From Bathynomus jamesi (Eukaryota; Arthropoda; Malacostraca; Isopoda; Cirolanidae): a DNA stretch of 64,000 nucleotides. The DNA is taken from contig JAJOZX010009066.1 in the NCBI GenBank assembly GCA_023014485.1, positions 75,001 to 139,000 of the forward strand, read 5' to 3'. The translations under genes and the position numbers were made by a program. Shown one piece after another: positions 32,822 through 43,392 of the stretch. Numbering within the stretch: position 1 is the stretch's first letter; each line of letters starts with the position of its first letter. The notes below the pieces were generated by a model that saw nothing but the letters and a program-made list of their open reading frames with translations, did not search any database and was not told where the DNA came from.

Positions 32822-34091
32822 GACCCGTTTCCCGAACAGCCAGGGCTGTCGGGAGTTGAAGAGCCCCTCACTAACGAGGGGGCAACTTCCGCAGGAGACT
32901 GAGCCCCCTCCAAGGTAGGAGGAGGGTCACCCACCTGTACTTCGACGCACTCTTCAGTTGAAGGTACGTCCGCCACCGGCTCATCCTCATCTCTCCCCGG
33001 TGGGGGCCCATCATCACTCCCCGGACTCGACCTCACCATTCTGTATAGGTGCCGGTCGAGCAGCGCGCCTAGCACACCTTTACCCTTGTTATTGAGGTGG
33101 ACACCATCCCTCTGGTAAAGGTCCCACCTATCGAAAATGCATCGAAGGGGTCAATAAACTTGACGCCCAGCGGAACGCACAAGTCTTGTACCCTCTCGTT
33201 GATGCCAATGACCTTACTGAGCGCGTGGTCACTGGCATTCATTCGCGGTAAAATACCCATTAACATTCCCCTGTCTGTCTTCAGTTTTAGATCATCCGCA
33301 AGAGACATGATCTCGGTGATGATCCCTTCTGTAAGACCTACCCCACCGCCTTTGAGGAACAGGTCATTGCCACCAGCGTGGACAACGATCGCAGTCCTCC
33401 GACTAGCCACGCGCACCTTCTCTACCTCCTTCCTTAAGTGCGCCGTTCCCCGCCCAGGTAAGCACCTTACCTTCCTACCATCCCGGTTTGCAGAAGCAAA
33501 GTACCTCTCCTGGCCCCTGATCTGCGAGTCCCCAATCAAAACGGTGTCTTCCTCCTTCGAGCACAGGAGACTAAAGCGGTTAGAGGTCTTGACAGGGGCA
33601 ACTGGGGTCTCAGGCTTCGGCTTCGCAGCCTTCTTGCCCGAGACCTTTCGAAACCCGTCGCCACCCATACACGCAGTTACACCACCCGACCCACCCCGAC
33701 AGGCAGCTACATCCTTCGGTTTCTTTGGGCCATCAGCAGGCCCCTTCCCACCCTTTTTCTTCATTGGCCCCTGCCCACCCTTCTCTATCAGCCCCTTCTT
33801 TGAGCCCTCCCTTTGTTCTAGATACTTAATCTTACAGTTTGAATCTGCTGGTGTGTTTTTAATTTGATCTTGTCCACTGGGTTGGATTTCCAGTGCTACG
33901 ACCCTAGCTTCAAGCTTTTTTACTAATTCCTTTAGCTCTTTAACTTCCTTTTCGTGGTTGTCTCTAAGTTTACAAAACAAACATACACTAAGGGATGTGA
34001 TATCGCTGATACTACCCTCTGGGAAGTCTACGCACCAATGATTAACTTTACATTTAAAGCATTCTGCTTTCAATTTAGCTGGCCCTGCCAT
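32815..34091 (-). pseudogene. CR1 ORF1: zinc-finger, coiled-coil and esterase protein
   Basis: Starts MAGPAKLKAECFKCKV at 34091. A Cys-rich finger (CFKC...CLFCK) comes first, then a predicted coiled coil (KEVKELKELVKKLEARVVAL, residues about 48-67) and a Lys/Gly-rich linker that should bind RNA. Next is an SGNH-type esterase domain with block I VLIGDSQIRG and block III VVHAGGNDLF. The catalytic Asp/His block (RDGVHLN) is shifted out of frame at about 33105-33120; the frame 33075-32815 continues the C-terminus. ORF1 ends TAG at 32815-32817 and slightly overlaps the ORF2 frame. ORF1 esterases of this type are known from CR1/L2 elements. Confidence 0.85.
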
Positions 34092-35080
34092 ATTTTCTCT
34101 TTTTTTTGTTTTTTCTGAATACTCTGAATAAGATAAAGCGTTCTAGCAATGAAACTATCCAAAAACGTTATGACCAGTATATAAAAAAGGGGGGGGGGGA
34201 ATTCATCCCGCGCGTAGACGCATCCGCCTTTTTGCAAGTGACGTTCATTCCTTCCAGAAGACTACACCTCTCCTGCTGCCGCACCGACCAAAGGTCTCCC
34301 CAGGGCCGGACCGTCCCAAACGTGTCGCAGCTACCAACTGACAAACACTCGCGACGCAAGCGTCACGGATTTTCCGCCAGGAGCGACAGCGAGATGCAGC
34401 CCCTTACTAAGTCTTACTAGTCACTCACAAGCGGCCAGACTCTTAGAATCCAGTGTTCAAGGGATATCCCACCAGACCCAGAGGCTACGCCCGAGACTTT
34501 ACGCTGGCCTGGCAGCCAGCTGGGCAGTAAAGCCCTCTCACCTCAGAGCAGTACAGCCAAGCACCATCAATTGGTCACCAAAGAACGGTCGCAGGGGGCT
34601 GGTCAAGCCATTACGCGTTAGGAATGGGCTTAACGGGGCACTAGCCACACTCCATTCATCGCGCCCCTACGCCTGGGACCCCTCCATCCCAGTCTCTCAC
34701 AACCTACGAGCGTTAAATGGTGTTATTTATAGAGGTTCCAAAGACTCTTTTCCCACGCATGAGGTAGCAGTAGGGTCCTAATAGTAAAAGAAGAGAAAAA
34801 GACTTAATACTAAAAGAAAAGTTTTTTTTTTTTTTTGCAGTGAGAGGAGAACAACCTTAACGTAATCTAAAAGGACAGAGTAGGGATGGGATGGGGTCCT
34901 AGTAACCCACGGGACGGGATTGTGCAAAATACTTTACCCGCCCTCCCGAAAGAGAGAGAGAACCTAAAGGAGCTGGCAGCCAGTTGCTCTAGAATCCCAC
35001 GACTCGGGACCGGAGGGCTGTCACACCCCAAGTATAAAGTTTACTACATCCAGAAGAAATGTGCATAACCTTTATACCCC
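34092..35080 (-). other. Presumed CR1 5' UTR and flank
   Basis: 34200-34780 is GC-rich without long frames and probably belongs to the CR1 5' UTR, preceded at 34187-34199 by a G-run. From about 34790 there is A/T-rich DNA with a poly-T, then another GC-rich part with GAAAGAGAGAGAGAA at about 34949. No gene is supported. Confidence 0.45.
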
Positions 35081-35684
35081 CTGCGGGAGAGAGAGAGAGA
35101 GAGAGAGTTACAAGGAGTTACAAGGAAAAGAAGTACCTCAAAAGGCCTTGCGGCCCATACCGAGGAGGTACCAATGGCAACGGGTGCCAGGGAAAATTTT
35201 GTCTTTCAACTATGCTAGCAATAGTAGAAAACTGGATAGAAAAGTAGAAGGCTCTCTCCCCACCCTCCGCTCCCTCCCTGCCAGAGGCAGGTACGGAAAA
35301 AGGTTGAAGAAAATACCTTGACCCTGGAAAAGTAGCCAAGGAAATTTTACAGGAAAGTGGAGAATATATAAATAGCTCTATATTTACCTTGCTCACAGAC
35401 ACCGTGCAAGCGAACTCCTGCAGAGTTTTCTTATGTTTTAATCTTAAACTATCAACGTGTTAAAGTAATTCCCACATATACTAGTCCTAAATCGTTTCAA
35501 ATCCAACTTCTAACCATTGTTGCGAGTTGGGTTATCATTTGAACTAAACATGCTTCTAAAATCGACATCCTTGAACCCGCGTCACGTAAGCGTCGATTGT
35601 AGCCCATATGCCTAACGAAAGGGATTAACTTTGTGGCATTTTTCGCCAGTTTCCAATCCACCTACCTACTTCCCCACCAATACC

Positions 35685-35732
<48 letters not shown>
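35081..35732 (-). mobile_element. CR1 copy C, deleted and rearranged
   Basis: A 3' tail and 3' UTR like copy B (35089-35440), then pieces of the RT C-terminus: the CTAGTCCTAA region to about 35580, the segment around 35585-35635, and about 40 bp from the GCGCGC-type RT region (CCAATCCACCTACCTACTTC). These pieces are widely separated in copy B, so at least two internal deletions exist. (GA)n runs bracket both ends: 35089-35107 and 35689-35732. Confidence 0.8.
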
Positions 35733-35735
<3 letters not shown>

Positions 35736-36075
35736 TTTCCGAGGATTCTAATAAAAGCAGAGGGAGTGGGAGAATGGGAACAGTCTTTGGGGGAGAGTTC
35801 TATCTTGATGAGATGAAAGAGAATTTTTGATGTGGGACAAAGTCTTTACAATATTTCACCAAGACGAAAGTGATTTTGTCACAGCTATTATCTTCATACT
35901 TCCAAAGGACATGTTTTCGTGTACGAAGTGCATTACTGAAGCTAATAAGTAAATAAAAGCATGATTTTAAATAACTTTCTTTTTAATTTTCCTACATACA
36001 CAGTATTACACACGCACCTATTTTTGTCACTAACGCCAATTGTTACATTTTCTAAGAGAAAAATAACAAACGTAC

Positions 36076-36182
36076 ATTCTCTCTCTCTCTGGCACCCGTT
36101 GGTACCCGTTGCCATTGGTACCTCCTCGGTATGGGCCGCAAGGCCTTTTGAGGTACTACTTTTCCTTGTAACTCTCTCTCCT
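36076..36182 (+). mobile_element. CR1 3'-end fragment D, plus strand
   Basis: About 95 bp of the CR1 3' UTR (GTTGCCATTGGTACCTCCTC to TTCCTTGTAACT) in the opposite orientation to copies A-C. It is flanked on both sides by (CT)n. Confidence 0.85.
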
Positions 36183-36357
36183 TAAAATGTCACCGAGTTT
36201 TATATTTTGAAATTGCATACTATTTGCATGAAATCACTTCTGATCAGAAATCAATGGTGCATCAAAGTTTTTTCACATTATAATGTTGACGGGTTTCTTC
36301 AATCGTATAAAACAGATCCGTCGATTAGGATTAGTTTTAATTTTTCACATTTATATG

Positions 36358-36358
36358 C

Positions 36359-36400
<42 letters not shown>

Positions 36401-36401
36401 C
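36358..36401 (+). repeat. (GATA)n microsatellite
   Basis: About ten GATA units. Confidence 0.95.
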
Positions 36402-36729
36402 TCTTCCCAAGAATCGAAATGCAATGTATGAAAAGGGATTGAAATAATGGCTTACAAAAGCAGTTAACACTAAGAAAAAAAATTATATTTGTACCTCTAT
36501 GAACAAAGCTGAAGACAAATCGATGTAATCTAACCTAACCTAGAAAATAATATGACCTAACTTAATTATACCCAATCGATATTCAAAGACAATTATTACA
36601 AATCTTATCGACGGTGTAATAGAATTAATTCCTTATTGACGCCATTTTGAATAATTTCCTCGTGTTATTTGGTGTCGTAAATAAATATGTTATATCGCGG
36701 CAAAGCGTTTGTCCATCGTATAAGTTTAA

Positions 36730-36986
36730 CCCTTTCGATTCGGGGCCATGGAGCAAAATGTATACCGCACAGACCCCAGTTTGGGGCTAAAAATTAAAAG
36801 TTTCACAATTTTTTTGGCTTAAAAAGTTGAATTACGATGAAAATTGCTAGAAAAACTTCTTTCGAGTACTGCATGTGCGGACGGAACGTATGTACCACAG
36901 ACGGCGTTTCTTTTGAACCACCCATTCAAATGTGGGCGTGAAAATTAAGATCGTAAGGCATACATAGTTAGGTATTTATTAAAGGG
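36730..36986. mobile_element. piggyBac-like MITE with TTAA TSD
   Basis: CCCTTT at 36730 and AAAGGG ending at 36986 are flanked by TTAA on both sides (36726-36729 and 36987-36990), the signature target of piggyBac elements. The TIRs are very short. The interior contains no reading frame of note. A chance arrangement is possible because the match is short. Confidence 0.55.
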
Positions 36987-37156
36987 TTAATGAATCTCTT
37001 CGACTGAACTCTTTCTTCCAATAAGGAAACAACCATTTCCTTCAAATGAAGAGAATTTCATCGCCAAGTGTCGAAAAACTGCTGTGTTAGTCTGAAATTT
37101 TTGTTACCACTTATGGTCCTTTTCAAAGACCAATATTTAAACCAAACGCAAGTTGT

Positions 37157-37980
37157 TATAGGTCTGGTTAAGCTTATATAGGTTATAGTTTAGGTCTGGT
37201 TAAGCTTATATAGGTTATAGTTTAGGTTAAGCTTATATAGGTTATAGTTTAGGTTTGGTTAAGCTTATATAGGTTATAGTTTAGGTTTGGTTAAGCTTAT
37301 ATAGGTTATAGTTTAGGTTTGGTTAAGCTTATATAGGTTATAGTTTAGGTTTGGTTAAGCTTATATAGGTTATAGTTTAGGTTTGGTTAAGCTTATATAG
37401 GTTATAGTTTAGGTTTGGTTAAGCTTATATAGGTTATAGTTTAGGTCTGGTTAAGCTTATATAGGTTATAGTTTAGGTCTGGTTAAGCTTATATAGGTTA
37501 TAGTTTAGGTCTGGTTAAGCTCATATAGGTTATAGTTTAGGTCTGGTTAAGCTTATATATAGGTTATAGTTTAGGTCTGGTTAAGCTTATATATAGGTTA
37601 TAGTTTAGGTCTGGTTAAGCTTATATATAGGTTATAGTTTAGGTCTGGTTAAGCTTATATGTAGGTTATAGTTTAGGTCTGGTTAAGCTTATATGTAGGT
37701 TATAGTTTAGGTCTGGTTAAGCTTATATGTAGGTTATAGTTTAGGTCTGGTTAAGCTTATATGTAGGTTATAGTTTAGGTCTGGTTAAGCTATATGTAGG
37801 TTATAGTTTAGGTCTGGTTAAGCTTATGTAGGTTATAGTTTAGGTCTGGTTAAGCTTATGTAGGTTATAGTTTAGGTCTGGTTAAGCTTATGTAGGTTAT
37901 AGTTTAGGTCTGGTTAAGCTTATGTAGGTTATAGTTTAGGTCTGGTTAAGCTTGTGTAGGTTATAGTTTAGGTCTGATTA
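37157..37980 (+). repeat. Minisatellite, about 25 units of about 32 bp
   Basis: Unit GGTCTGGTTAAGCTTATATA + GGTTATAGTTTA. Sequence variants are grouped in blocks along the array: a TTTGG variant (about 37255-37440), TATATAGG with TCTGG (to about 37550), TATATATAGG, TATATGTAGG, then TATGTAGG units to the end. No reading frame runs through the array. It passes into a TTAGGTTAGGTTAAG stretch at about 37988-38035. Confidence 0.95.
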
Positions 37981-38224
37981 CGCTAAGTTAGGTTAGGTTA
38001 AGTTCGGTTTGGGTGGGTTAAGTTAAGCAGATTTCCAGAATTTTGCCCTTTTATAGCTAATAAAAATAATAACTATATACAGTATATGCACATGTGAGCT
38101 CCTGCATGCTGAAAAGACGTGCAGTAGTGAGTAAAACTTGGATAATATGAAGGAGTGCAACGAAATTTGTAAACAAAAAGCAATTTGAAAAAGACTTGCA
38201 AATCTCTGAATCTCATTTTATCAT

Positions 38225-38330
38225 TTTCTTACTTCTGATTTTAGAATTTATATATATATATACAGTATTATATATATATATATATATATATATATTTAGA
38301 ATATTATATATATATATATATATATATACG
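38225..38330 (+). repeat. TA-rich microsatellite
   Basis: Interrupted (TA)n from about 38250 to 38328, next to the tRNA-like palindrome. Confidence 0.85.
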
Positions 38331-38402
38331 TAAAGAACGACGCTTGTATAGGAGATATTCCGCGCAAGATGAGAGAGGAGAACGAAACAAATGAAAAAAT
38401 GA

Positions 38403-38474
38403 GGTAACCACCCGGGAATCGAACCGGGATCTTCCGATTGCCGGTCAGATATGATAACCATTACACCATGAGCC
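38403..38474 (-). tRNA. tRNA-like sequence, probably non-functional (left arm)
   Basis: The minus strand shows a Val-type D arm (GTGTAATGGTTATCA), an anticodon arm TCTGA-CCGGCAA-TCGGA (anticodon would be GGC, with C instead of U at position 33) and a T arm with GGTTCGATTCC. The acceptor strands (GGCTCAT.. and ..GGTTACC) do not pair. This is a tRNA relic or SINE head rather than a working tRNA. Confidence 0.45.
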
Positions 38475-38847
38475 TCACTCATTCAAATGCCGTAATTCCT
38501 CTACATACGCGCAGAAACCAATGCCCCAAGGGGGCACCTCCAGCATGCCGTAACATATATACATTTAACTGCAAACACGCAGTATAATTAACGTAAAGAA
38601 CGACGCTTGTATAGGAGATATTCCGCGCAAGATGAGAGAGAGAGAACGAAACAAATGAAAAATTTTTTCATTTGTTTCGTTCGCTCTCTCTCATCTTGCG
38701 CGGAATATCTCCTATACAAGCGTCGTTCTTTACGTTAATTATACTGCGTGTTGCAGTTAAATGTATATAATGTTACGGCATGCGGGAGGTGCCCCTTGGG
38801 GCATTGGTTTCTGCGCGTATGTAGAGGAATTACGGCATTGAATGAGA

Positions 38848-38920
38848 GGCCCATAGTGTAATGGTTATCATATCTGACCGGCAATCGGAAGGTCCCGGGT
38901 TCGATTCCCGGGTGGTTACC
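38848..38920 (+). tRNA. tRNA-like sequence, probably non-functional (right arm)
   Basis: The inverted partner of the copy at 38403, with a complete T arm (CCGGGTTCGATTCCCGG) and the same anticodon arm. The acceptor stem is again unpaired. Substitutions relative to the partner lie at the 5' end and near position 47. Confidence 0.45.
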
Positions 38921-39884
38921 TCATTTTTTCATTTGTTTCGTTCTCTCTCTCTCTCATCTTGCGCGCAATATCTCCTATACAAGCGTCGTTCTTTACGTTA
39001 ATTATACTGCGTGTTTGCAGTTAAATGTATGTGTGTGTGTGTGTATATATATTATATATATATATATAAACACACACACACAGTATATATATAAAATATA
39101 TATATATATATATAATATATATTTTCGCTTCTATTCGGTGCTATCTTTTGTATCACTTTCCATCTACACGAAAACTAGCTACTACTTCGTTGTACAGGGT
39201 GTCCCAAAAGTCCCTATCTATTTTGTTGAAATAAGCTGAATTTCAAATAAATGTCACACTGACCTGAATACAGATGTATTTCTATACAAATTAGAAGTAT
39301 TACACCATTAAAATCTTTAATTAGTAGTTTCCACATGTGCTCCATCTGTATCTCTGCAAATCCCAAAGCGGTCAGCTGCATTGCCGAACACATTTCCGAG
39401 CATTTCAGGGGTTATTTCCTCAACTGCTTGCCTAATGCGATCTCGCAGATCTGGTAAATCTCGAATATTTCTGCGATAGACCTGTGATTTAATGAAACCC
39501 CAAGCAAAGAAATCCAATGGGGTCAAATCCGGAGATCGCGCTGCCCAGGGCCTATTTCCCCCACGTCTAGTGATGTGAGTCGTTTTTTATTGTGTCGTTT
39601 TTTTGTCGTTTTTTTTGTTTAAAACGAAGGTAGTCTGTTTTTTATTGTTTTAAACTTATTCCATATTTGTTTTCCTTTAATCTAATAAGTATATTAGTAT
39701 TACCTATAATTTACTATACTACCATGCTTATACGGTTATACCTAGTATATATACTATATAGTCATCTTTTAGAAAAATTGAATCACGCAAAAAGTATATA
39801 ATAGAAAGGAAAAACAAACCCTTTTTTATATGTATATATTTTTTAACTAGAACATAAAACATTCTTCCTCGTTTCAAACAATAT

Positions 39885-40104
39885 ACATAATTGTGATTGG
39901 CAAGAGTACCAGTATATATATTCCAGATAGAAAAGGAAAATATTCACCTTTTTTTGAACCTTTTTGTTAACCTACATTTCCATGGAAGAATCATCACTAG
40001 ATTGGGTAGAGCATATATGCTAGTTTCAATATCACAGGTACTGGTATAATATCCATAATACTGGTATAAAACAATAGATATAATTGTGATTGGCAAGAAT
40101 ACCA

Positions 40105-40172
<68 letters not shown>

Positions 40173-40340
40173 CAAATAGAAAAATAAAAAAATATAAATA
40201 TCTCATCTTTCTTTAACCTTTGTGTTAACCTAATGCTGTTTAACTTTCATTATCTGATTCTATTTCCATTGAGGAATCATTATCACTAGATTGATTAAAG
40301 CAAATAGTTTCAATATCACAGGTACTGGTATTTATTGCAG
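39885..40340. repeat. Local tandem duplication with (TA)n
   Basis: The segment starting TTGTGATTGGCAAGA (39891) reappears at 40083. Both copies continue with a TCCA(G/A)ATAGAAAA word, an AACCTTTxTGTTAACCTA word and TTTCAATATCACAGGTACTG (about 40024 and 40307). The second copy carries an expanded (TA)n at 40107-40170. Confidence 0.75.
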
Positions 40341-40510
40341 ATTTGGATGTTGACGAAGCCAATGTAGCACCATGTTTTACTTCACTTTCTTGGAATTTTG
40401 CATTTTGGGATATAAATACTAGCTTTGCTGCTCTGTCTGTGCTTAATTGGTTTCTTTTGGCTGTATGGATATTACTGTATGTGCTAAATGATCTCGGAGG
40501 TAATGAAAGG
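40258..40510 (-). pseudogene. hAT transposase C-terminal fragment
   Basis: The minus strand reads ALSLPPRSFSTYSNIHTAKR followed by NQLSTDRAAKLVFISQNAKF, the hATC block (usual form: ERSFSTYSxIHxxKRNRLxxxRAxKLVFI). The tail is acidic (DNDSSMEIESDNES). The frame upstream is low-complexity Tyr/Ile/His from a (TATG)-type microsatellite. The rest of the transposase is gone. Confidence 0.8.
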
Positions 40511-41018
40511 GCGAAATAGAGGTGTATGAGTTTGTGTAGGTATATATGTGAGTATGCATGCGTATGTATCTGGAATTCTGGATGTATGCATGTGTATGGG
40601 GTATACAATAGATATAAATGTGTATATAAGTATTTATGTATATATTGGTATATATGTATATGGGTGTATGTGTATGTATATATATATGGATGGTCTCGTG
40701 GGGGGGGGGGGGAATATGTCATCGCGGGTCTAAAGGATAGTTAAGTGGAGATTCAAAATCCGAGGCATGGATGGGAGAGTCCTGGGAAGGTTGGACAATG
40801 GGCAGTCAGCTCCCAGCCAGTGTTCTCGCAAGTTTAATGGATCTCAAGATACAAGACTTTCAGTGCAAGAAAGAGGCCAGTTTTTTCTGTAAATAGGCTG
40901 AAAAGGACATTCTATACTGGTACCATATGGCCTATTTTATTATTATTTATTTATTTTTTATAATATATATCATTGCAAAAGTATACCTTATAATTAAATT
41001 GGCAATATCTATATTAAT

Positions 41019-41065
<47 letters not shown>

Positions 41066-42084
41066 ACAAAAAAAAAAAAAAAACGTTTTTTTTTACATCA
41101 CTACGGGCCACGTCCAATCCAACGATTTGGAAAACGCTCGTTTAGGTATGTCTGAACAATTCTGGCATAATGACATGGTGCCCCATCCTGCTGAAAGACT
41201 ACATTGTCGAGAATGCCATCTTCAAGAAGTTGAGGTTCTAGAAAATTTTTAAGCATATCAAAGTAAACAGGCCCTGTCACTGTAGCCTCTGCAAAGAAAA
41301 AGGGCCCGTAAATCTTAGACTTCGTCATTCCAAGCCACACGTTGACTTTAGGTGAGTTTCTTTCCCATTCAGTGAACTCAGTTGCCTTTTCATTAGCCCA
41401 GATGCGACAATTATGTCGATTGATTTTACCACAGGTGTGAAAAGCCGCCTCATCGCTAAACAAAATGTGGTCCATTAAATTGTTATTTTGGATTTGTTCG
41501 ACCAGTTCCGCACACAGTGCTGCTCTTTTTGGAAAATCTTCCTCGTGTAAGCTGTGTAACAGCTGAACGTGATAACACTTCTTCAGCGTCGAACGCAAGA
41601 TTCTGTGAACATTTGTTTTGGGTATGGTCAATCTGTGGGATGCTTGGCGAACTGACATTCTTTGATCGTCTTCGAACATTATGCGAAGAGATTCAATGTT
41701 TTGTTGTACTATTCTTGGGCGTCCACTTCTTCCTTCATTATGCACAGATCCAGTCCTTTTGAATTTGTTCACCAATTCACGAATTGCTTTATCTGTCGGT
41801 CCAGGCTTATGAAACCTTGAGAATCGGTCTCTAATTTCACAACATTTCATTCCTCTGATGCGACCTGTTACTATCATAACGCATTCATGCACATCCATCA
41901 CCAATGATATGGATCTGAAAAAATTAATTAAAAATTTAAAAATAATTAAAATAGAAATCTAATGCATGTATTTGTCTAGAAAGGTGCATGCAATCATGTC
42001 ATTAAAACATTCATTTGAAATTCAGCCTATTTCAACAAAATAGATAGGGACTTTTGGGACACCCTGTATATGTTTTTTTGGGTT

Positions 42085-42152
42085 CAATTAGGTTAGGTTA
42101 GGTTAAATTAAGTTAGGTTAACCTAACCTAAACAAAACCTAACCTAAAAAAA
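42085..42152. repeat. TTAGG/CCTAA inverted cluster
   Basis: TTAGGTTAGGTTAGGTTAAA followed at once by AACCTAACCTAAACAAAACC: a small hairpin of arthropod telomere-type repeats. Confidence 0.8.
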
Positions 42153-42412
42153 TTGGGGTGTAAAATCATGAGGTAGCATGAAGTAATAGTTATTTAATTT
42201 AGTTTTTTTTATTAAAATTCTAACGCGAGTGAAATTCGAAAAAATAATCATTATAAATGGTAAAAAAGCGCGCACTAAACACTTTAATGGAACCCCTCCC
42301 TAACTTAATTGAAGCGTAAGTGATTAAAAAATTGAAAAAATAAGACATCGCATTGAGTTAATGTAATTTCAATGACCACCGACGAAAATGTAGAAGGAAT
42401 TTGGCGATTCAG

Positions 42413-42458
<46 letters not shown>
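42413..42458 (+). repeat. (GT)n microsatellite
   Basis: About 22 GT units. Confidence 0.95.
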
Positions 42459-42459
<1 letters not shown>

Positions 42460-42460
<1 letters not shown>

Positions 42461-43018
42461 GAACTTATTGCACAATTATAATTATACATAAATGAACCAA
42501 CAATAATGGTTAAAAAGTTAACCATTTTTATCAAATAATGATTGTAACAAACATTTTCATATGAAATAAACACTCAGTTAATAAATCTTAGCAAGGTGAG
42601 ATATACCTGTAAAAAGGTGGTAATGACCTACCGTAATCTCTTTACTGTTTGTATATTTCCTTTATAGTCTGTAAAAGCAAGAAAACCTTTCAGAACACCT
42701 CGTATATACAAAACATTGCCTATAATATATTTCCATTTGTGGTACAACATTGCTGTTTATCAGATTTGCTCCCGTTGTATTTCATTCTTAACTACTCAAA
42801 ATCGTTTTCCAATGTGGAGTTATGCGTTTCAAGTACATTCTTAAATCCTTTGGTAAAAAAATCTTGCAGATATGACCATTTCTTCCTCCTTACTAATAAA
42901 AATTTTAGTATTACAGGAAAGCGTTTTCTTGTTTTTGCGGTCCGTAAATTCTAAAATATGTGGTCCAATAGTAAGCCTTATTTTCTTCTGTAAAGTGAGC
43001 CATCCGCCGATTCAATTT
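42460..43018. other. Intergenic, no gene seen
   Basis: AT-rich; a 101-aa frame at 42649-42954 lacks any recognisable domain. Confidence 0.4.
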
Positions 43019-43122
43019 TCTTTACCTGTTAAGTTTGCGTGTGATATTAGGGTCTTTACCTGTTAAGTTTGCGTGTGATATTAGGGTCTTTACCTGTTAA
43101 GTTTGCGTGTGATATTAGGGGA
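43019..43122 (+). repeat. 34-bp tandem repeat, three units
   Basis: Unit TTTACCTGTTAAGTTTGCGT + GTGATATTAGGGTC, three nearly identical copies. Confidence 0.95.
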
Positions 43123-43281
43123 GAAGCAACATCTCCGTATTAGAATGAGTTTATGATACTCGGATACCATTGCCAAGAACATTAATTCAGTTATTATCCC
43201 GAACCTCTGTATCATTTTACTATTTCCAGGTAACAAAATCGATTGGCAAAAGTGGGTTAAAAGTTCAGCCAGTATTGAGCC

Positions 43282-43392
43282 AATTCAGTGATCCAACATT
43301 GGGCCAATATTCAGTCATTCAACTTTGGGCCAATATTCAGTCATACAACTTTGGGCCAATATTCAGTCATTCAATATTGGGTCAATATGTCT
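43282..43392 (+). repeat. 28-bp tandem repeat, about four units
   Basis: Unit AACTTTGGGCCAATATTCAG + TCATTC with small variations. The surrounding 92-aa frame (43170-43448) therefore repeats its text and is not a convincing gene. Confidence 0.9.

Larger units (their letters stand above)
29500..34800 (-). mobile_element. CR1 LINE copy B, near full length
   Basis: Minus strand. The 3' end at 29500-29580 is (CT)n preceded by two CTCCTTGTAA-type units. ORF2 spans 30042-32821 and ORF1 32815-34091; a GC-rich presumed 5' UTR continues to about 34780. The exact 5' end could not be set. Length about 5.3 kb. The coding state is good, with only a few frameshifts, so the insertion is comparatively young. 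Confidence 0.8.
38329..39030. repeat. Large palindrome carrying two tRNA-like units
   Basis: Centre at about 38661 (GAAAAATTTTTTC). The left arm (38329-38661) and right arm (38662 to about 39030) are nearly identical inverted copies. Each arm has the order X-tRNA-like-Y-X, where X is the 100-bp CATCTTGCGCGGAATATCTC segment with a (CT)n. X therefore also occurs as direct repeats flanking each tRNA-like unit, suggesting that a tandem array was inverted. Confidence 0.9.
39568..41107 (-). mobile_element. hAT-derived insertion inside the mariner transposase
   Basis: The ends TAGTGATGTGAGTCG and ACATCACTA form short inverted repeats, and CCACGTC is present on both sides (39561-39567 and 41108-41114) as a 7-8 bp duplication. 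Contents are a hAT C-terminal coding remnant (40258-40500, minus), a local duplication, (TA)n, a poly-G (about 40700-40712) and a long poly-A (41022-41085). The boundary bases ACGGG at the right are ambiguous. Confidence 0.75.
39317..41904 (-). pseudogene. Mariner-like transposase split by a hAT insertion
   Basis: Part 1, 41904-41101, is one open frame: MVMDVHECVMIVTGRIRGMK, two HTHs (KPGPTDKAIRELVNKF and VRQASHRLTIPKTNVHRI), the first catalytic block ILFSDEAAFHTCG, the second FQQDGAPCHYARI, then RWIGRG. Part 2, from about 39566 to 39317, resumes GNRPWAARSPDLTPLDFFAW with the third Asp and runs to the stop. Codons on both sides join without loss across the insertion. Apart from the insertion the gene looks intact, so it was probably active until recently. 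Confidence 0.9.
39195..42066 (-). mobile_element. Mariner element with nested insertion
   Basis: The termini CAGGGTGTCCCAAAAGTCCC are perfect inverted repeats of more than 20 bp, extending as a longer TIR (CTATCTATTTTGTTGAAATA), with TA on both sides. Without the 1.54-kb hAT insertion (39568-41107) the element would be about 1.33 kb, normal for the group. The transposase is on the minus strand. Confidence 0.92.

Noticed and set aside
33097..33867. 256-aa plus-strand ORF
   Set aside because: Antisense shadow of CR1 ORF1; the minus-strand frame carries the recognisable motifs.
35959..36185. Small membrane-like ORF at 35961-36185
   Set aside because: Its second half is the CR1 3'-UTR fragment; no independent support.
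37157..37980. CRISPR-like array of about 32-bp repeats
   Set aside because: The units are directly contiguous without unique spacers and the setting is an animal genome; this is a minisatellite.
38213..38482. Tyr/Ile-rich ORF
   Set aside because: It is translated (TA)n microsatellite joined to the tRNA-like repeat.
38403..38920. Two functional tRNA genes
   Set aside because: The acceptor stems do not pair and position 33 is C; tRNA-derived repeats are more likely.
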